Shown one piece after another: positions 14,536-22,138 of a stretch of 26,759 bases of DNA (the first letter of the stretch is position 1; each line of letters opens with the position of its first letter). The notes below the pieces were generated by a model. It saw only the letters and a list, made by a program, of their open reading frames with translations, did no database searches and had not been told where the DNA came from. The stretch lies in contig JASHQT010000182.1 of NCBI GenBank assembly GCA_030039005.1, forward strand, positions 1-26,759, read 5' to 3'. The position numbers and the translations under genes are program-made. Source of the stretch: Bryobacteraceae bacterium. Its GTDB lineage: Bacteria; Acidobacteriota; Terriglobia; Bryobacterales; Bryobacteraceae.

Positions 14536-14910
14536 TTAGTGTTTTTCCGGCGGAAATGCCGGTTGATCGTACATCTGGCGGATTTCGCTCTCGCCGTCGC
14601 CGGCGATCTTGAGGAAGCGCTTGGATAGTTCAATCGCCTCGGCCTTGGACTCCAAGCGCATGATGGCGAACCCAGCGATCAGTTCCTTGGTCTCGATGAA
14701 CGGACCGTCCTTGACGGTGACCTTGCCTTCGGACTGTTTCACGCGCGCGCCGGTTGAGCTGCCCATCAGGCCGTCGGTGGCCAACAGGATGCCTTTTTGG
14801 GCCAGTTCACCGATAAATTTGCCCATCTCGGCCATTTCCTGCTGGCTCGGGGGCGCGCCGCCTTCCACCTTACTTGGGTCGGCGGGCTTGTAAATCATCA
14901 TGAATCTCAT
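14536..14910 (-). CDS. YCII/DGPF-domain protein 1
   Basis: A 124-aa protein: MRFMMIYKP start, GARVKQSEGKVTVKDGPF (DGPF at 68-71), then ETKELIAGFAIMRLESKAEAIELSKRF, ending QPAFPPEKH. This is the complete YCII/DGPF domain. It is the first gene of the ECF42 operon, preceded by an AGGAGA ribosome-binding site and by a promoter-like pair at 14960-14986 matching the ECF42 consensus, so the sigma factor probably drives it. Such proteins are suspected to transmit the signal to ECF42, but this is not known. Confidence 0.88.
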   Translation of the reverse strand: MRFMMIYKPADPSKVEGGAPPSQQEMAEMGKFIGELAQKGILLATDGLMGSSTGARVKQSEGKVTVKDGPFIETKELIAGFAIMRLESKAEAIELSKRFLKIAGDGESEIRQMYDQPAFPPEKH

Positions 14911-14959
14911 AGGTCTTTCTCTCCTTTGGCTGCGGGATTTTTCCCGGCTCTACTGACGC

Positions 14960-14986
14960 GTCGAACAAGGGAGACCTAAATCGACA
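14960..14986 (-). promoter_or_regulatory. ECF42-dependent autoregulatory promoter candidate
   Basis: On the minus strand TGTCGA (14986-14981) is followed after 17 bases by CGAC (14963-14960). TGTCGA at -35 and CGA(T/C) at -10 is the motif I recall as published for ECF42 sigma factors, found upstream of DGPF genes. It lies about 50 bases before the ATG of the first YCII gene, in the expected position. Confidence 0.6.
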
Positions 14987-15066
14987 GGCTGGCACGAAAC
15001 TTTTTTCGGCGGGCCAGGACCGGCTCCGACGCTACTTGCGGCCGCACGTAACTGTTAGACTTTGTT

Positions 15067-15417
15067 TTGGACACAAGAACGAAGATCGTCGAACGCGATG
15101 AAATCGTTGGCCGGCTGCAAAATCGCGAAGCACGCTGGATATGCGGGTATTTCGATCCACTGTTGGCCGAGCATGTGGAAAGGATCGCCCGCGCGCGCCA
15201 GCCGGGGCTCGCACTGGTGGTGGAAGTAATCAATCCGCCGCAGCCGCTGCTCGAGCAACGCGCCCGGGCCGCGTTAGTGGCGTCGTTGTCTCCGGTGGAT
15301 TTCGTGGTGCTGGGGGAAAGCGGGATGGGCCAGGATGCTGATGTCTTCGATGCGGACATCAGGGGATGCTTCCTCGATCACGTGGTCGACCGGCACCGGC
15401 AGGAATCGGTTCAATGA
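15067..15417 (+). CDS. Degenerate RfaE2-like nucleotidyltransferase-fold protein
   Basis: A 116-aa protein. CGYFDPLLAEHVERIARAR (26-44), then LALVVEVI and EQRARAALVASLSPVDFVVL follow the order of RfaE2/HldE-C, the heptose-1-phosphate adenylyltransferase: GCFD-LH-GH-Y helix, strand, then the 'R-a-LaaL--VD-Vv' segment. But the catalytic HxGH is LAEH (33-36): the first His is Leu and the Gly is Glu. It is also shorter than the usual ~160 aa, lacking the later substrate motifs. So it is probably catalytically dead or repurposed. No ATG is available; a TTG at 15067 is the likely start. Its TGA overlaps the ATG of the heptosyltransferase, so the two are coupled. Family placement is moderate. Confidence 0.6.
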   Translation: MDTRTKIVERDEIVGRLQNREARWICGYFDPLLAEHVERIARARQPGLALVVEVINPPQPLLEQRARAALVASLSPVDFVVLGESGMGQDADVFDADIRGCFLDHVVDRHRQESVQ

Positions 15418-16379
15418 CCGCCCCGCGGATTTTAGTGGTGCGGCTGGGATCCATGGGTGATGTCATCGCGGCCCTGCCCGCCGTGGCGAGCCTGAAGCAC
15501 AGTATCCCGCATTCGAAAATTACGTGGGTGATCGATCCGAAATGGAGCCTGCTGCTCCAGGGCAATCCCTATGTCGATTCGGTGGTGCACCTGGAGCGGC
15601 GGACGTTCGCGGGGCTGCGCCAGGCCTGGCGGGAACTGCGCGCCGAGCGGTTCGACTTCGCGGTCGATTTCCAGGGGCTGGTCAAGTCGGCGATTGTCGC
15701 GACGCTGGCGCGGCCAGAGCGCATCTTCGGATTCAACGCCCAATACGCGCGCGAGGGGCCGGCGTCGTGGTTTTATTCCACCAAGGTGCCCATCCGCAAC
15801 TACCATGCCGTCGATCGCAATCTCGATTTGGCGGCGGCGGCGGGAGCGACGAGTATTCTTCGCACGTTCCCGTTACCGCCTGGAGAGCCGGAAGCCGCGC
15901 TACCTACGGGAGACTTCGTGCTGACCAGTCCACTGGCCGGGTGGGGCGCCAAGCAATGGCCGCTCGAAAATTATGCGCTCTTAGCCGCACGCCTGCGCCG
16001 GGAATGCGGCATGCCCCTCGTTCTCGATGCGCCGCTGCCGCTGGAGGTTGAGGGCGCGTGGCCGCACGTCTCGACGCTGGCCGGTTTGATCTACGCCACG
16101 CGCCGCGCGACCGCAGTGATGGGCCTGGATAGTGGTCCGCTGCATCTGGCCGCGGCGCTCGGAAAGCCGGGCGTGGCGATCTATGGCCCCACCGATCCAG
16201 CGCGGCACGGCCCTTACGGCGGCACGATCCGCGTCTTGCGCGCGCCGGGAGCGGAAACCACCTATCGGCGCTCGATGGAGCCGCACGACACTATGCGCGA
16301 GATCACGCCCGACCGGGTGTTCGAAGCCTTGGAGCCCATGATCTCGGCCCAGAGAGGCGCCGCGCACAAGAATCGATGA
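15414..16379 (+). CDS. waaC: Heptosyltransferase I-like glycosyltransferase family 9 protein
   Basis: A 321-aa protein. VVRLGSMGDVIAALPAVASLK (8-28) is the WaaC-type N-terminal signature and MGLDSGPLHLAAALGKPGVAIYG (about 235-257) the ADP-heptose site, followed by TDPARHGPYG. The central FDFAVDFQGLVKSAIVATLA also matches. WaaC adds the first heptose to Kdo of lipid A; other GT9 enzymes look similar, so the symbol is tentative. The ATG at 15414 overlaps the preceding TGA, and its own TGA overlaps the next ATG, making a tight three-gene operon. The frame from 15366 is longer but its start lies inside the upstream gene. Confidence 0.78.
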   Translation: MTAPRILVVRLGSMGDVIAALPAVASLKHSIPHSKITWVIDPKWSLLLQGNPYVDSVVHLERRTFAGLRQAWRELRAERFDFAVDFQGLVKSAIVATLARPERIFGFNAQYAREGPASWFYSTKVPIRNYHAVDRNLDLAAAAGATSILRTFPLPPGEPEAALPTGDFVLTSPLAGWGAKQWPLENYALLAARLRRECGMPLVLDAPLPLEVEGAWPHVSTLAGLIYATRRATAVMGLDSGPLHLAAALGKPGVAIYGPTDPARHGPYGGTIRVLRAPGAETTYRRSMEPHDTMREITPDRVFEALEPMISAQRGAAHKNR

Positions 16380-16927
16380 ACGTGTTTCCGAAACCGTACG
16401 CCGACCTGGTGGCGCGCTTGCGGGTGACGTGCGGGTTCATCATGGTGGCGGCGTTTGCGTGGTTTTCGCGGCCGGATGCACGCTCGCTGGCCTGGGGGCT
16501 GCCGGTTTCGGCACTGGGACTAGCGCTGCGGGCGTGGGCGACCGGCCATGTGGAGAAAAACATTCGCCTGGCGCAGAGCGGACCCTACGCGTACGTCCGC
16601 AATCCGCTGTATTTAGGCACGCTGTTGGTGGCGGCCGGATTTGCCATCGCATCGCGGCAATGGGGATTGGGCGCGCTGTTCGCGGCGGTGTTCGTGCTGA
16701 TCTATTTGCCGGCGATCGAACTCGAAGAACAACACCTGCGGAAATTGTTCCCGGAGTTCACGGCGTATGCCGATCGCGTACCGGCGCTTTGGCCCACGTT
16801 CCGCCCGCTCCCCAAACCGGGGCATTTCCGCTGGGCGCAGTATTTCCGCAATCGTGAGTATCAGGCGCTGATCGGGTTCGTCATCGGCGCCGCGTATTTG
16901 TTAATCCGAGCGTTCACACGGGTTTGA
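16376..16927 (+). CDS. Isoprenylcysteine carboxyl methyltransferase-like membrane protein
   Basis: A 183-aa integral membrane protein with about four to five helices. SGPYAYVRNPLYLGTLL (68-84) is the SAM-site motif of the ICMT/PEMT family, and ELEEQHLRKLFPEFTAYADRVP (115-136) is the conserved acidic and Tyr-containing C-terminal part. Bacterial members methylate lipids, quinones or unknown membrane substrates. The start overlaps the heptosyltransferase stop as ATGA. The C-terminal extension (PKPGHFRWAQYFRNREYQALIG, then one more helix) is longer than the minimal family. Being coupled to an LPS heptosyltransferase suggests an envelope lipid substrate, but that is inference. Confidence 0.8.
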   Translation: MNVFPKPYADLVARLRVTCGFIMVAAFAWFSRPDARSLAWGLPVSALGLALRAWATGHVEKNIRLAQSGPYAYVRNPLYLGTLLVAAGFAIASRQWGLGALFAAVFVLIYLPAIELEEQHLRKLFPEFTAYADRVPALWPTFRPLPKPGHFRWAQYFRNREYQALIGFVIGAAYLLIRAFTRV

Positions 16928-16961
16928 ACGTCGCGCGACTCATCCCAGGGTTCAGACGGGC

Positions 16962-16967
16962 TAAAAT
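16962..16967 (+). promoter_or_regulatory. Candidate -10 box of the carotenoid gene
   Basis: TAAAAT lies 11 bases before the ATG at 16979, so that start would have a leader of about five bases. If the second Met (codon 17, base 17027) is used, the leader is about 52 bases. No -35 at normal spacing. Confidence 0.35.
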
Positions 16968-16978
16968 ACAGCCATCCG

Positions 16979-17866
16979 ATGCAGGCCGCGACGCAAGCCC
17001 GGTGCACCGCCCAGGGCGCCTTTACGATGCCTTGGCTCTGGATGCTGGTTGCGATCTATGCTTTGGCAAGGCCGGCGCAGGCATTTCCCGATCGGATCCC
17101 CATGGTCTGGATCGTCGCGCTGCACGTGCTGCCGCCGCTCGCGTTTGCGATCGTGCATGGTGCGATGATTTATCGCGCTCGAGGCATTTCTCTATTTGTC
17201 CTATTGTGCCTGGTGATCGGAAACATTTTCGAAAACCTCGGCGTGCGAACCGGGTTCCCCTTCGGCCACCATTACTTTACGGATGTCATGGGTCCGAAAC
17301 TATTTCAGATACCGATCCTGCTGGGGCTGGCTTATTGCGGCGTCGGATACTTGGCCTGGACTCTGGCGGGCATTCTTCTCGCGGCGCCTGCCGAACCAGT
17401 TGCCGGCGTGCGCGTCCTCTTTCGGCCATTGGTGGCGGCGGCTGTGATGACGGCCTGGGATCTTGCGATGGATCCCATCTGGGCCAACCTGGTCCACGCC
17501 TGGGTGTGGGTGAACGGAGGCGCTTACTTCGGAGTTCCGGTGAGCAACTTCTTCGGCTGGTACTTGACCAATTACCTGATCTACCAGTCCTTCGCGCTCA
17601 TTTGCGTAAGACGCCCCGCCCGGCTTGCTGCCGTGCCCCGAGGGTGCTGGACTTCAGCCGTTGTTTTCTACGGCATCGTAGCGGCCGGGAATCTGTGCGT
17701 GCTTGCGCCGCACGGACTGGATGTGATCCGAGACGCCGCTGGTGCGACCTGGAGTGTCGGCAGAATGCTGCTCGCATCGGCGGTGGTGTCGCTCGGCGTT
17801 ATGGGAGGAATTACGGCGCTGGCAGCCTGGCGGCTGCGCCAGACTATCCCGCTGCTCCGCCCCTAG
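16979..17866 (+). CDS. CruF/DUF422-family carotenoid biosynthesis membrane protein
   Basis: A 295-aa protein with seven or so hydrophobic segments. IFENLGVRTGFPFGHHYFTD (83-102), AWDLAMDP (159-166) and GAYFGVPVSNFFGW (181-194) are the three conserved blocks of the DUF422 family, which contains CruF carotenoid 1,2-hydratases. The reaction would add water to the psi end group of an acyclic carotenoid in the membrane. No other carotenoid gene (crtB, crtI, cruA) is within the window, so it is isolated from its pathway here. The start could also be codon 17 (MPWLWM), which would remove a hydrophilic MQAATQARCTAQGAF stretch; both are open. It converges on the S53 peptidase gene across 51 bases. Confidence 0.8.
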   Translation: MQAATQARCTAQGAFTMPWLWMLVAIYALARPAQAFPDRIPMVWIVALHVLPPLAFAIVHGAMIYRARGISLFVLLCLVIGNIFENLGVRTGFPFGHHYFTDVMGPKLFQIPILLGLAYCGVGYLAWTLAGILLAAPAEPVAGVRVLFRPLVAAAVMTAWDLAMDPIWANLVHAWVWVNGGAYFGVPVSNFFGWYLTNYLIYQSFALICVRRPARLAAVPRGCWTSAVVFYGIVAAGNLCVLAPHGLDVIRDAAGATWSVGRMLLASAVVSLGVMGGITALAAWRLRQTIPLLRP

Positions 17867-17881
17867 GCCTGATCTCGATGC
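17857..17881 (-). pseudogene. Possible scrap of the response-regulator 3' end (weak)
   Basis: 21 of 25 bases match 25571-25595, the end of the sigma-54 regulator gene, including a 12-base exact run. The minus-strand translation gives IEIR-PRGGA against IEIK-RKGGA. It spans the stop codon of the carotenoid gene and stands at the edge of the peptidase gene. Short enough to be chance. Confidence 0.2.
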
Positions 17882-17917
17882 CGATCGCGAGGTATCCATC
17901 GCCAAGAAGACACGGCC

Positions 17918-20900
17918 CTACTCTCGAGTGGCCGACCATGTACCGTTGTCGGAACCGTTGGCCCCGTAGCCGTTGCAATTGGTCAGGGTGGCGGACCATG
18001 TGCCGGAAGCGCTAGCCCCGGAGCCGTTGATCACAAATTGGCCGGCGAAAGTCACGTTATATTCAGGGAACGCGGCGCCAAATCCCTGTGCGGTGCCATC
18101 TGCCGTGATCGTGCCGGTAACCGAGGTATCCTGCACGCCTCCGTCGACTACCACTGTCACCTGACTATTCGCCACAGTGAAATACAGGCTGTTGGTGGAT
18201 GGTGCCATAGGAGAGCCACCGCACTGGCCACCACTCACGGTCGAGGTCCCCTGATAGGAACCGTCGAAAGGACCGCCCACTAAGAATGTCGAAGCATTCG
18301 AAGTGCCTCCCGGCCCAGAGACGGTGACACGATATTTGCCCTGCGCTGCGGAGGCGGCGATTGCCACCGTAGCCGTCACGCTGGAGGATGTTGCAGTCAC
18401 ATTCGTCACGCTGATCCCAGCTGAGGGCGAAAAATTGACGGCGGTGACTCCTGTCAGATTCGATCCCTTAATGGTCAGAGTCAGGGTCTGTCCTACAGTG
18501 CCGGAGGACGGCGCGAGCGACGCGATCACCGGCGCGGCCTCCTGTTTCACTGACAAGGAAACGCCGGTCTGAGTGTCGTAGCCCCACATGGAACCGGCCA
18601 CTGGCCAGTTTCCGCTCCCCAGGTTCGGGGGAACCACCACATTGAATTGATAGAGGCCTGCTCCCGCTGCCAAAGCTGCATATGGTACGGCGACGGCATC
18701 GCTTCCGATGGTAATCGAAAGCTCGCTCGGGTTGGCCAGGGGAGCCGCATCCACAAGCTGCCCGGCCGATCGCGGGGGATTCGTAGGGCCCCAACCCACT
18801 CCCCAAACGGAGATCTCCTCGCCTGGCGCCGCGGGGGTTGACCCGGGAAACATCCCGGCCGGGGCGACAACCGACCCATCCGCATGCAACGCCGCCACGT
18901 ACTGACCAAACGTTTTGAAGGCTGGAGCGCAGGGAGTCATGTTCACCATGACCGGCGCACTAGTGAGGCCGTTATTCGTCACCGTCACCGGCACCATCCC
19001 AGTCCTCGAATCGTCGGGGACCTGAAGGTTGAGCATGTGCGGGCTAACATAGCTGATGTAGCCCGGCTTCCCGTCGATCGAAACCGTCACACCATCGATC
19101 TTGGTAGGCAGGTTATTGCCGTTGAAGTCAGCCGCGGTCCAACTGCGCGTGGTGTTCGAAAGATTATTGCCGTAAATGGACACCCAGCCCATGGGTGTGA
19201 GCCCGGGCCAGGGTACCGGCCCGGCAATGCTGATCACACCGCCGGGATTGATCACCGGCTGCGACGAGTTTGCGGTGGCAATCGTCAGCGAGAAGGATGC
19301 GCTGGCGGTTTCAGCGCTGCTGTCGGACACCTGCACCGTGAAGTTCGCAGTTCCGGCAGCAGTGGGAGTGCCCGCGATCATGCCGGAACTGGAGAGTGTC
19401 AGGCCATTCGGAAGAGCGCCCACTGTCATGGACCAGGAGTACGGAGGATTGCCGCCGGAGGCCGCCAGCGTCTCGGAGTACGCTACGCCTACCGTGCCGG
19501 AGGGCAGCGGAGAGGAAGTTGTGATCGTGAGTGCGGGACTCTGACGGCTCGGCCAATTGTTGACCATGTTCGCAACATCGATTGATCCGAGGCCCGTGGC
19601 GAGGTCGTAACCAGGGCCCGCCGGATAGGCTGCGATGTAGGAACTCGTCGAAGTCGAAAGAAGGCCATAGGTGTCGGAGGCTTGGCTGACGTAACAGTTC
19701 GGAGTCCCTTTCAAGCAAGGAACGTCGTTGGTGCCGACGGTTACGTCGTGGAAGACGGACGCATATTGCGTCGAGGCAAGCTTGTAAAGGGCGGGATTTG
19801 CCAGCCCCTGCCGGGAGCCGCTCTTCTGATCGACCAGCGCCATAACACCGGCGAACGCGGCCGTACTAAGAGAAGTGCCGCCCATCAGACCCACCGTATT
19901 TCCGCTCGAGCCCGATGAAATGCATGGCGTTCCGTAGTCGGCCTGGCAAAATATATAGGCATGCTCCCAAGTTTCATCCCCGGCAAACAGCGACAGGTCG
20001 GGTAAATCGCGCCAGCCATCCACCGGAATTCCAGGTACACCGCTTTGCCAGGAAGGTTTCGAATACAGGCTGCTCGGGCCGCCGGCGCCGGCCGTCACGG
20101 TGAGCACCTGCATCTGCTTTTGAGGATTATTGCATAGGGCCTCCGGGCTCGAAGAACCCAATTTGGGCCCGAAGAACGAAACAATTTGGGGGCTGGCGCA
20201 ACTGTCGTTCCAGGTCATCTCTGGAATGTACGATTCGGCTGAGGCCAGCGTGGTGGAGTTGTTGGAGGAGCTCCAATACTGGCTGGTGGTCTGGTTCAAG
20301 ACATCGCTGAAATCGGTACCCCCGACAGCGATGTCATAAGGAGTAGAAGCGATGCCATTCACCTGCAAACCACTTTGAACGTCGGTGTCGGACTCTTCGC
20401 ACATTCCTGAACCGCCATCGCCGGCTGCCACCACCACGGTGATGCCTTCCGCCGCCGCCTGCTGCCATAGGCTGTTGTAGAACTGGTTCTCGCTCGCCAG
20501 GGAGAGCTCACATAGGCCGTAGCTGGAACTCAGTATGCCACCTACATTGTTGTCGACGATGTATTGCGAAGAGAGAACGGAGCCATCAGTCGTTGTGGTG
20601 GATTCAGAAACAACCAGGTTGATGGTCGCTCCTTTGGCGACCGCGCCTGTCCATTCGGTGTCGGAAACGGCCTCACCCTCCAAGTCAATATCGCTGGTGC
20701 CGGGATCGGGTCCGTTCACGGTGACGATAGGATTGCGGGCCGGAAGTCCGAATAGCGAGCGAAAGTTACGCACGTCCTGAAGGTTGATATTGCTCGTTGC
20801 GACGATGGCAATTGTCTGCCCGGTACCGTCGATCGCGGTGTTCCAGAGCGGCAGGACGTTGTAGATGATGGCAAAATCGTATGGCCCAACTTGGTGATAC

Positions 20901-21595
20901 GTCGTGCCGTTCGATGAGGTATTCACCTCCGGCGTGGCCGGTATCCACGCACCGTCGGGGTCTTCGCGGAACACGCTCCCCGCGGAATGCATCTTCTTTT
21001 CCGGGAAATTGTTGAGCGAGACGATTCCAGCCACAACCGGGGCGAGCGCGGCTGGGATCTGGGGATCGCGCGCGTTTGCCCAATATTGTTTACCGTTCCA
21101 CAGATACCTGTGGATTGGGGTGTGGAACGCACGCTCTACTTGCGCGGCGCTGCCGGAGAACTCCACCACGCCACGGCCGTTCGCGATCCGGTCTACTACA
21201 AACCCTTGGAAGCCGAGCCAACTTGTGATCTTATCGATATCCTCCGGTGCCGGGCCGAACTGCTCGCCAAACTGTTCCGGCGTTAACCACTGATGGTAGT
21301 TAACCGAGCGCAAATCCTGCTGCTCTTCCAGTAATTGCTGCAGCTCGGATTCCTGCTCTGGGCCGCGGCGTAAGAGCAGGAGCACGCGTTCCATCGGAAG
21401 TTCCGCCGGGGCTGTTCCCTGGTCATATTGGGGCCGTGCCAGCGGGTGTCTGTTGCCTTTCAGCGTGACCAGTTGCGTTTCATCGATGGATTGTGTGATG
21501 CGCGGCGGAACCGCCTCCGATGGTTGAGCCAACAGCGGAATTATCGCCAGCGAAAGGAAAGTCGCGTATGATGACAGCGCGCCACATGACCGCAT
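17918..21595 (-). CDS. Secreted S53 (sedolisin/kumamolisin-type) peptidase with Ig/IPT-type C-terminal domains
   Basis: A 1225-aa protein. A signal peptide (about 1-28, ending SEA) and a pro-kumamolisin activation domain (about 40-195) come first. The catalytic domain (about 235-680) has Glu308 and Asp312 (GEAVSD), oxyanion Asp393 (VVAAGDGG), the nucleophile Ser575 (GGTSLS), and calcium-site Asp617 in FHDVTVGTN; all sedolisin residues are present, so it should be active, usually at acid pH. Next are a He_PIG-like Ig domain (about 690-775), the long Solibacter-type domain (TIGR03437 as I recall, about 780-1018), an IPT/TIG domain (about 1020-1107) and an unassigned Gly/Thr-rich end. Typical sedolisins are 550-650 aa, so half the protein is accessory. 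GGGAGG precedes the ATG. It diverges from the SBBP gene. Confidence 0.9.
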   Translation of the reverse strand: MRSCGALSSYATFLSLAIIPLLAQPSEAVPPRITQSIDETQLVTLKGNRHPLARPQYDQGTAPAELPMERVLLLLRRGPEQESELQQLLEEQQDLRSVNYHQWLTPEQFGEQFGPAPEDIDKITSWLGFQGFVVDRIANGRGVVEFSGSAAQVERAFHTPIHRYLWNGKQYWANARDPQIPAALAPVVAGIVSLNNFPEKKMHSAGSVFREDPDGAWIPATPEVNTSSNGTTYHQVGPYDFAIIYNVLPLWNTAIDGTGQTIAIVATSNINLQDVRNFRSLFGLPARNPIVTVNGPDPGTSDIDLEGEAVSDTEWTGAVAKGATINLVVSESTTTTDGSVLSSQYIVDNNVGGILSSSYGLCELSLASENQFYNSLWQQAAAEGITVVVAAGDGGSGMCEESDTDVQSGLQVNGIASTPYDIAVGGTDFSDVLNQTTSQYWSSSNNSTTLASAESYIPEMTWNDSCASPQIVSFFGPKLGSSSPEALCNNPQKQMQVLTVTAGAGGPSSLYSKPSWQSGVPGIPVDGWRDLPDLSLFAGDETWEHAYIFCQADYGTPCISSGSSGNTVGLMGGTSLSTAAFAGVMALVDQKSGSRQGLANPALYKLASTQYASVFHDVTVGTNDVPCLKGTPNCYVSQASDTYGLLSTSTSSYIAAYPAGPGYDLATGLGSIDVANMVNNWPSRQSPALTITTSSPLPSGTVGVAYSETLAASGGNPPYSWSMTVGALPNGLTLSSSGMIAGTPTAAGTANFTVQVSDSSAETASASFSLTIATANSSQPVINPGGVISIAGPVPWPGLTPMGWVSIYGNNLSNTTRSWTAADFNGNNLPTKIDGVTVSIDGKPGYISYVSPHMLNLQVPDDSRTGMVPVTVTNNGLTSAPVMVNMTPCAPAFKTFGQYVAALHADGSVVAPAGMFPGSTPAAPGEEISVWGVGWGPTNPPRSAGQLVDAAPLANPSELSITIGSDAVAVPYAALAAGAGLYQFNVVVPPNLGSGNWPVAGSMWGYDTQTGVSLSVKQEAAPVIASLAPSSGTVGQTLTLTIKGSNLTGVTAVNFSPSAGISVTNVTATSSSVTATVAIAASAAQGKYRVTVSGPGGTSNASTFLVGGPFDGSYQGTSTVSGGQCGGSPMAPSTNSLYFTVANSQVTVVVDGGVQDTSVTGTITADGTAQGFGAAFPEYNVTFAGQFVINGSGASASGTWSATLTNCNGYGANGSDNGTWSATRE

Positions 21596-22138
21596 AGGCG
21601 CCTCCCGTTACGATCTATTTCTTCGAGATCAGCGTGTGCACGGAAAGCGCCAATCTCCTTGAGTCCTGAGTCGACTGCGCTATAGCGGCCGATTCGTCCG
21701 CATGCTTAGGGCAGGAATCGGAGAAATCGCTACTTATTTTGCGTGCTGAGCGAAAACACCCAAGGAATTAGGGTGAGGTAGACCAGATTATTCGCGGGCC
21801 TTTCTAGCCCACCGCCCCCGCCCTTGCGCTGGAACTCGAAGCTCAGCCGACCTTGCGCCGCTCGAAATGGGCCAACGTCCGTCATCGACGCGTCGACCGT
21901 CAGCGCGCCGGTCTACCGCGGCCAGAATTTGACGCCGCCCCGCCTTTTGGCTGCGCTCGTGCAGTTATTGCTGCGACTGCCGAAGCACTCCAGGCACGGC
22001 AGGGTTGATCGGAGTTTGCATTTCGCGGCGGTAGCCGACTGCGTGTGCACACCGCTGCTCACGAATGCACGTGAATTTCTCGTCTCGCTGGAGACGATAG
22101 CCAGATTTCAGTCTGCAAACGCGCCTAGGAGGGATTCT
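21596..22138. other. Divergent intergenic region between the two large secreted-protein genes
   Basis: 543 bases that contain the start region of the peptidase (ribosome-binding site at 21602-21607), about 185 bases in which I see no gene or confident promoter, the degraded response-regulator remnant (21794-21939), and about 190 bases leading into the SBBP gene's AGGAGG at 22127-22132. A long frame open from 21824 runs through it into the SBBP gene but crosses the remnant and lacks a start signal. Confidence 0.6.
21794..21939 (-). pseudogene. Degenerate partial copy of the sigma-54 response-regulator 3' end
   Basis: 146 bases align in the same orientation with 25544-25785. The first block (21794-21849) matches the regulator's terminal codons plus its downstream hairpin, for example CCGCCCTTGCGCT and GCTCAGCCG. 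The second block (21850-21939) matches 25694-25785, for example GCGCTCGAAAT and TTTGACGCCGCC. About 91 bases present in the intact gene (25603-25693) are missing, with further small indels, so it cannot encode the HTH. Divergence of roughly one base in four marks an old or unconstrained copy. Confidence 0.65.

Noticed and set aside
16924..18015. Open 363-codon frame on the plus strand
   Set aside because: A shifted frame through the carotenoid gene; Arg-rich with no domain, while the frame from 16979 has all family motifs.
21824..22138. Upstream extension of the SBBP gene
   Set aside because: Runs through the regulator remnant, has no start signal, and would bury the signal peptide that begins at 22139 behind an AGGAGG.
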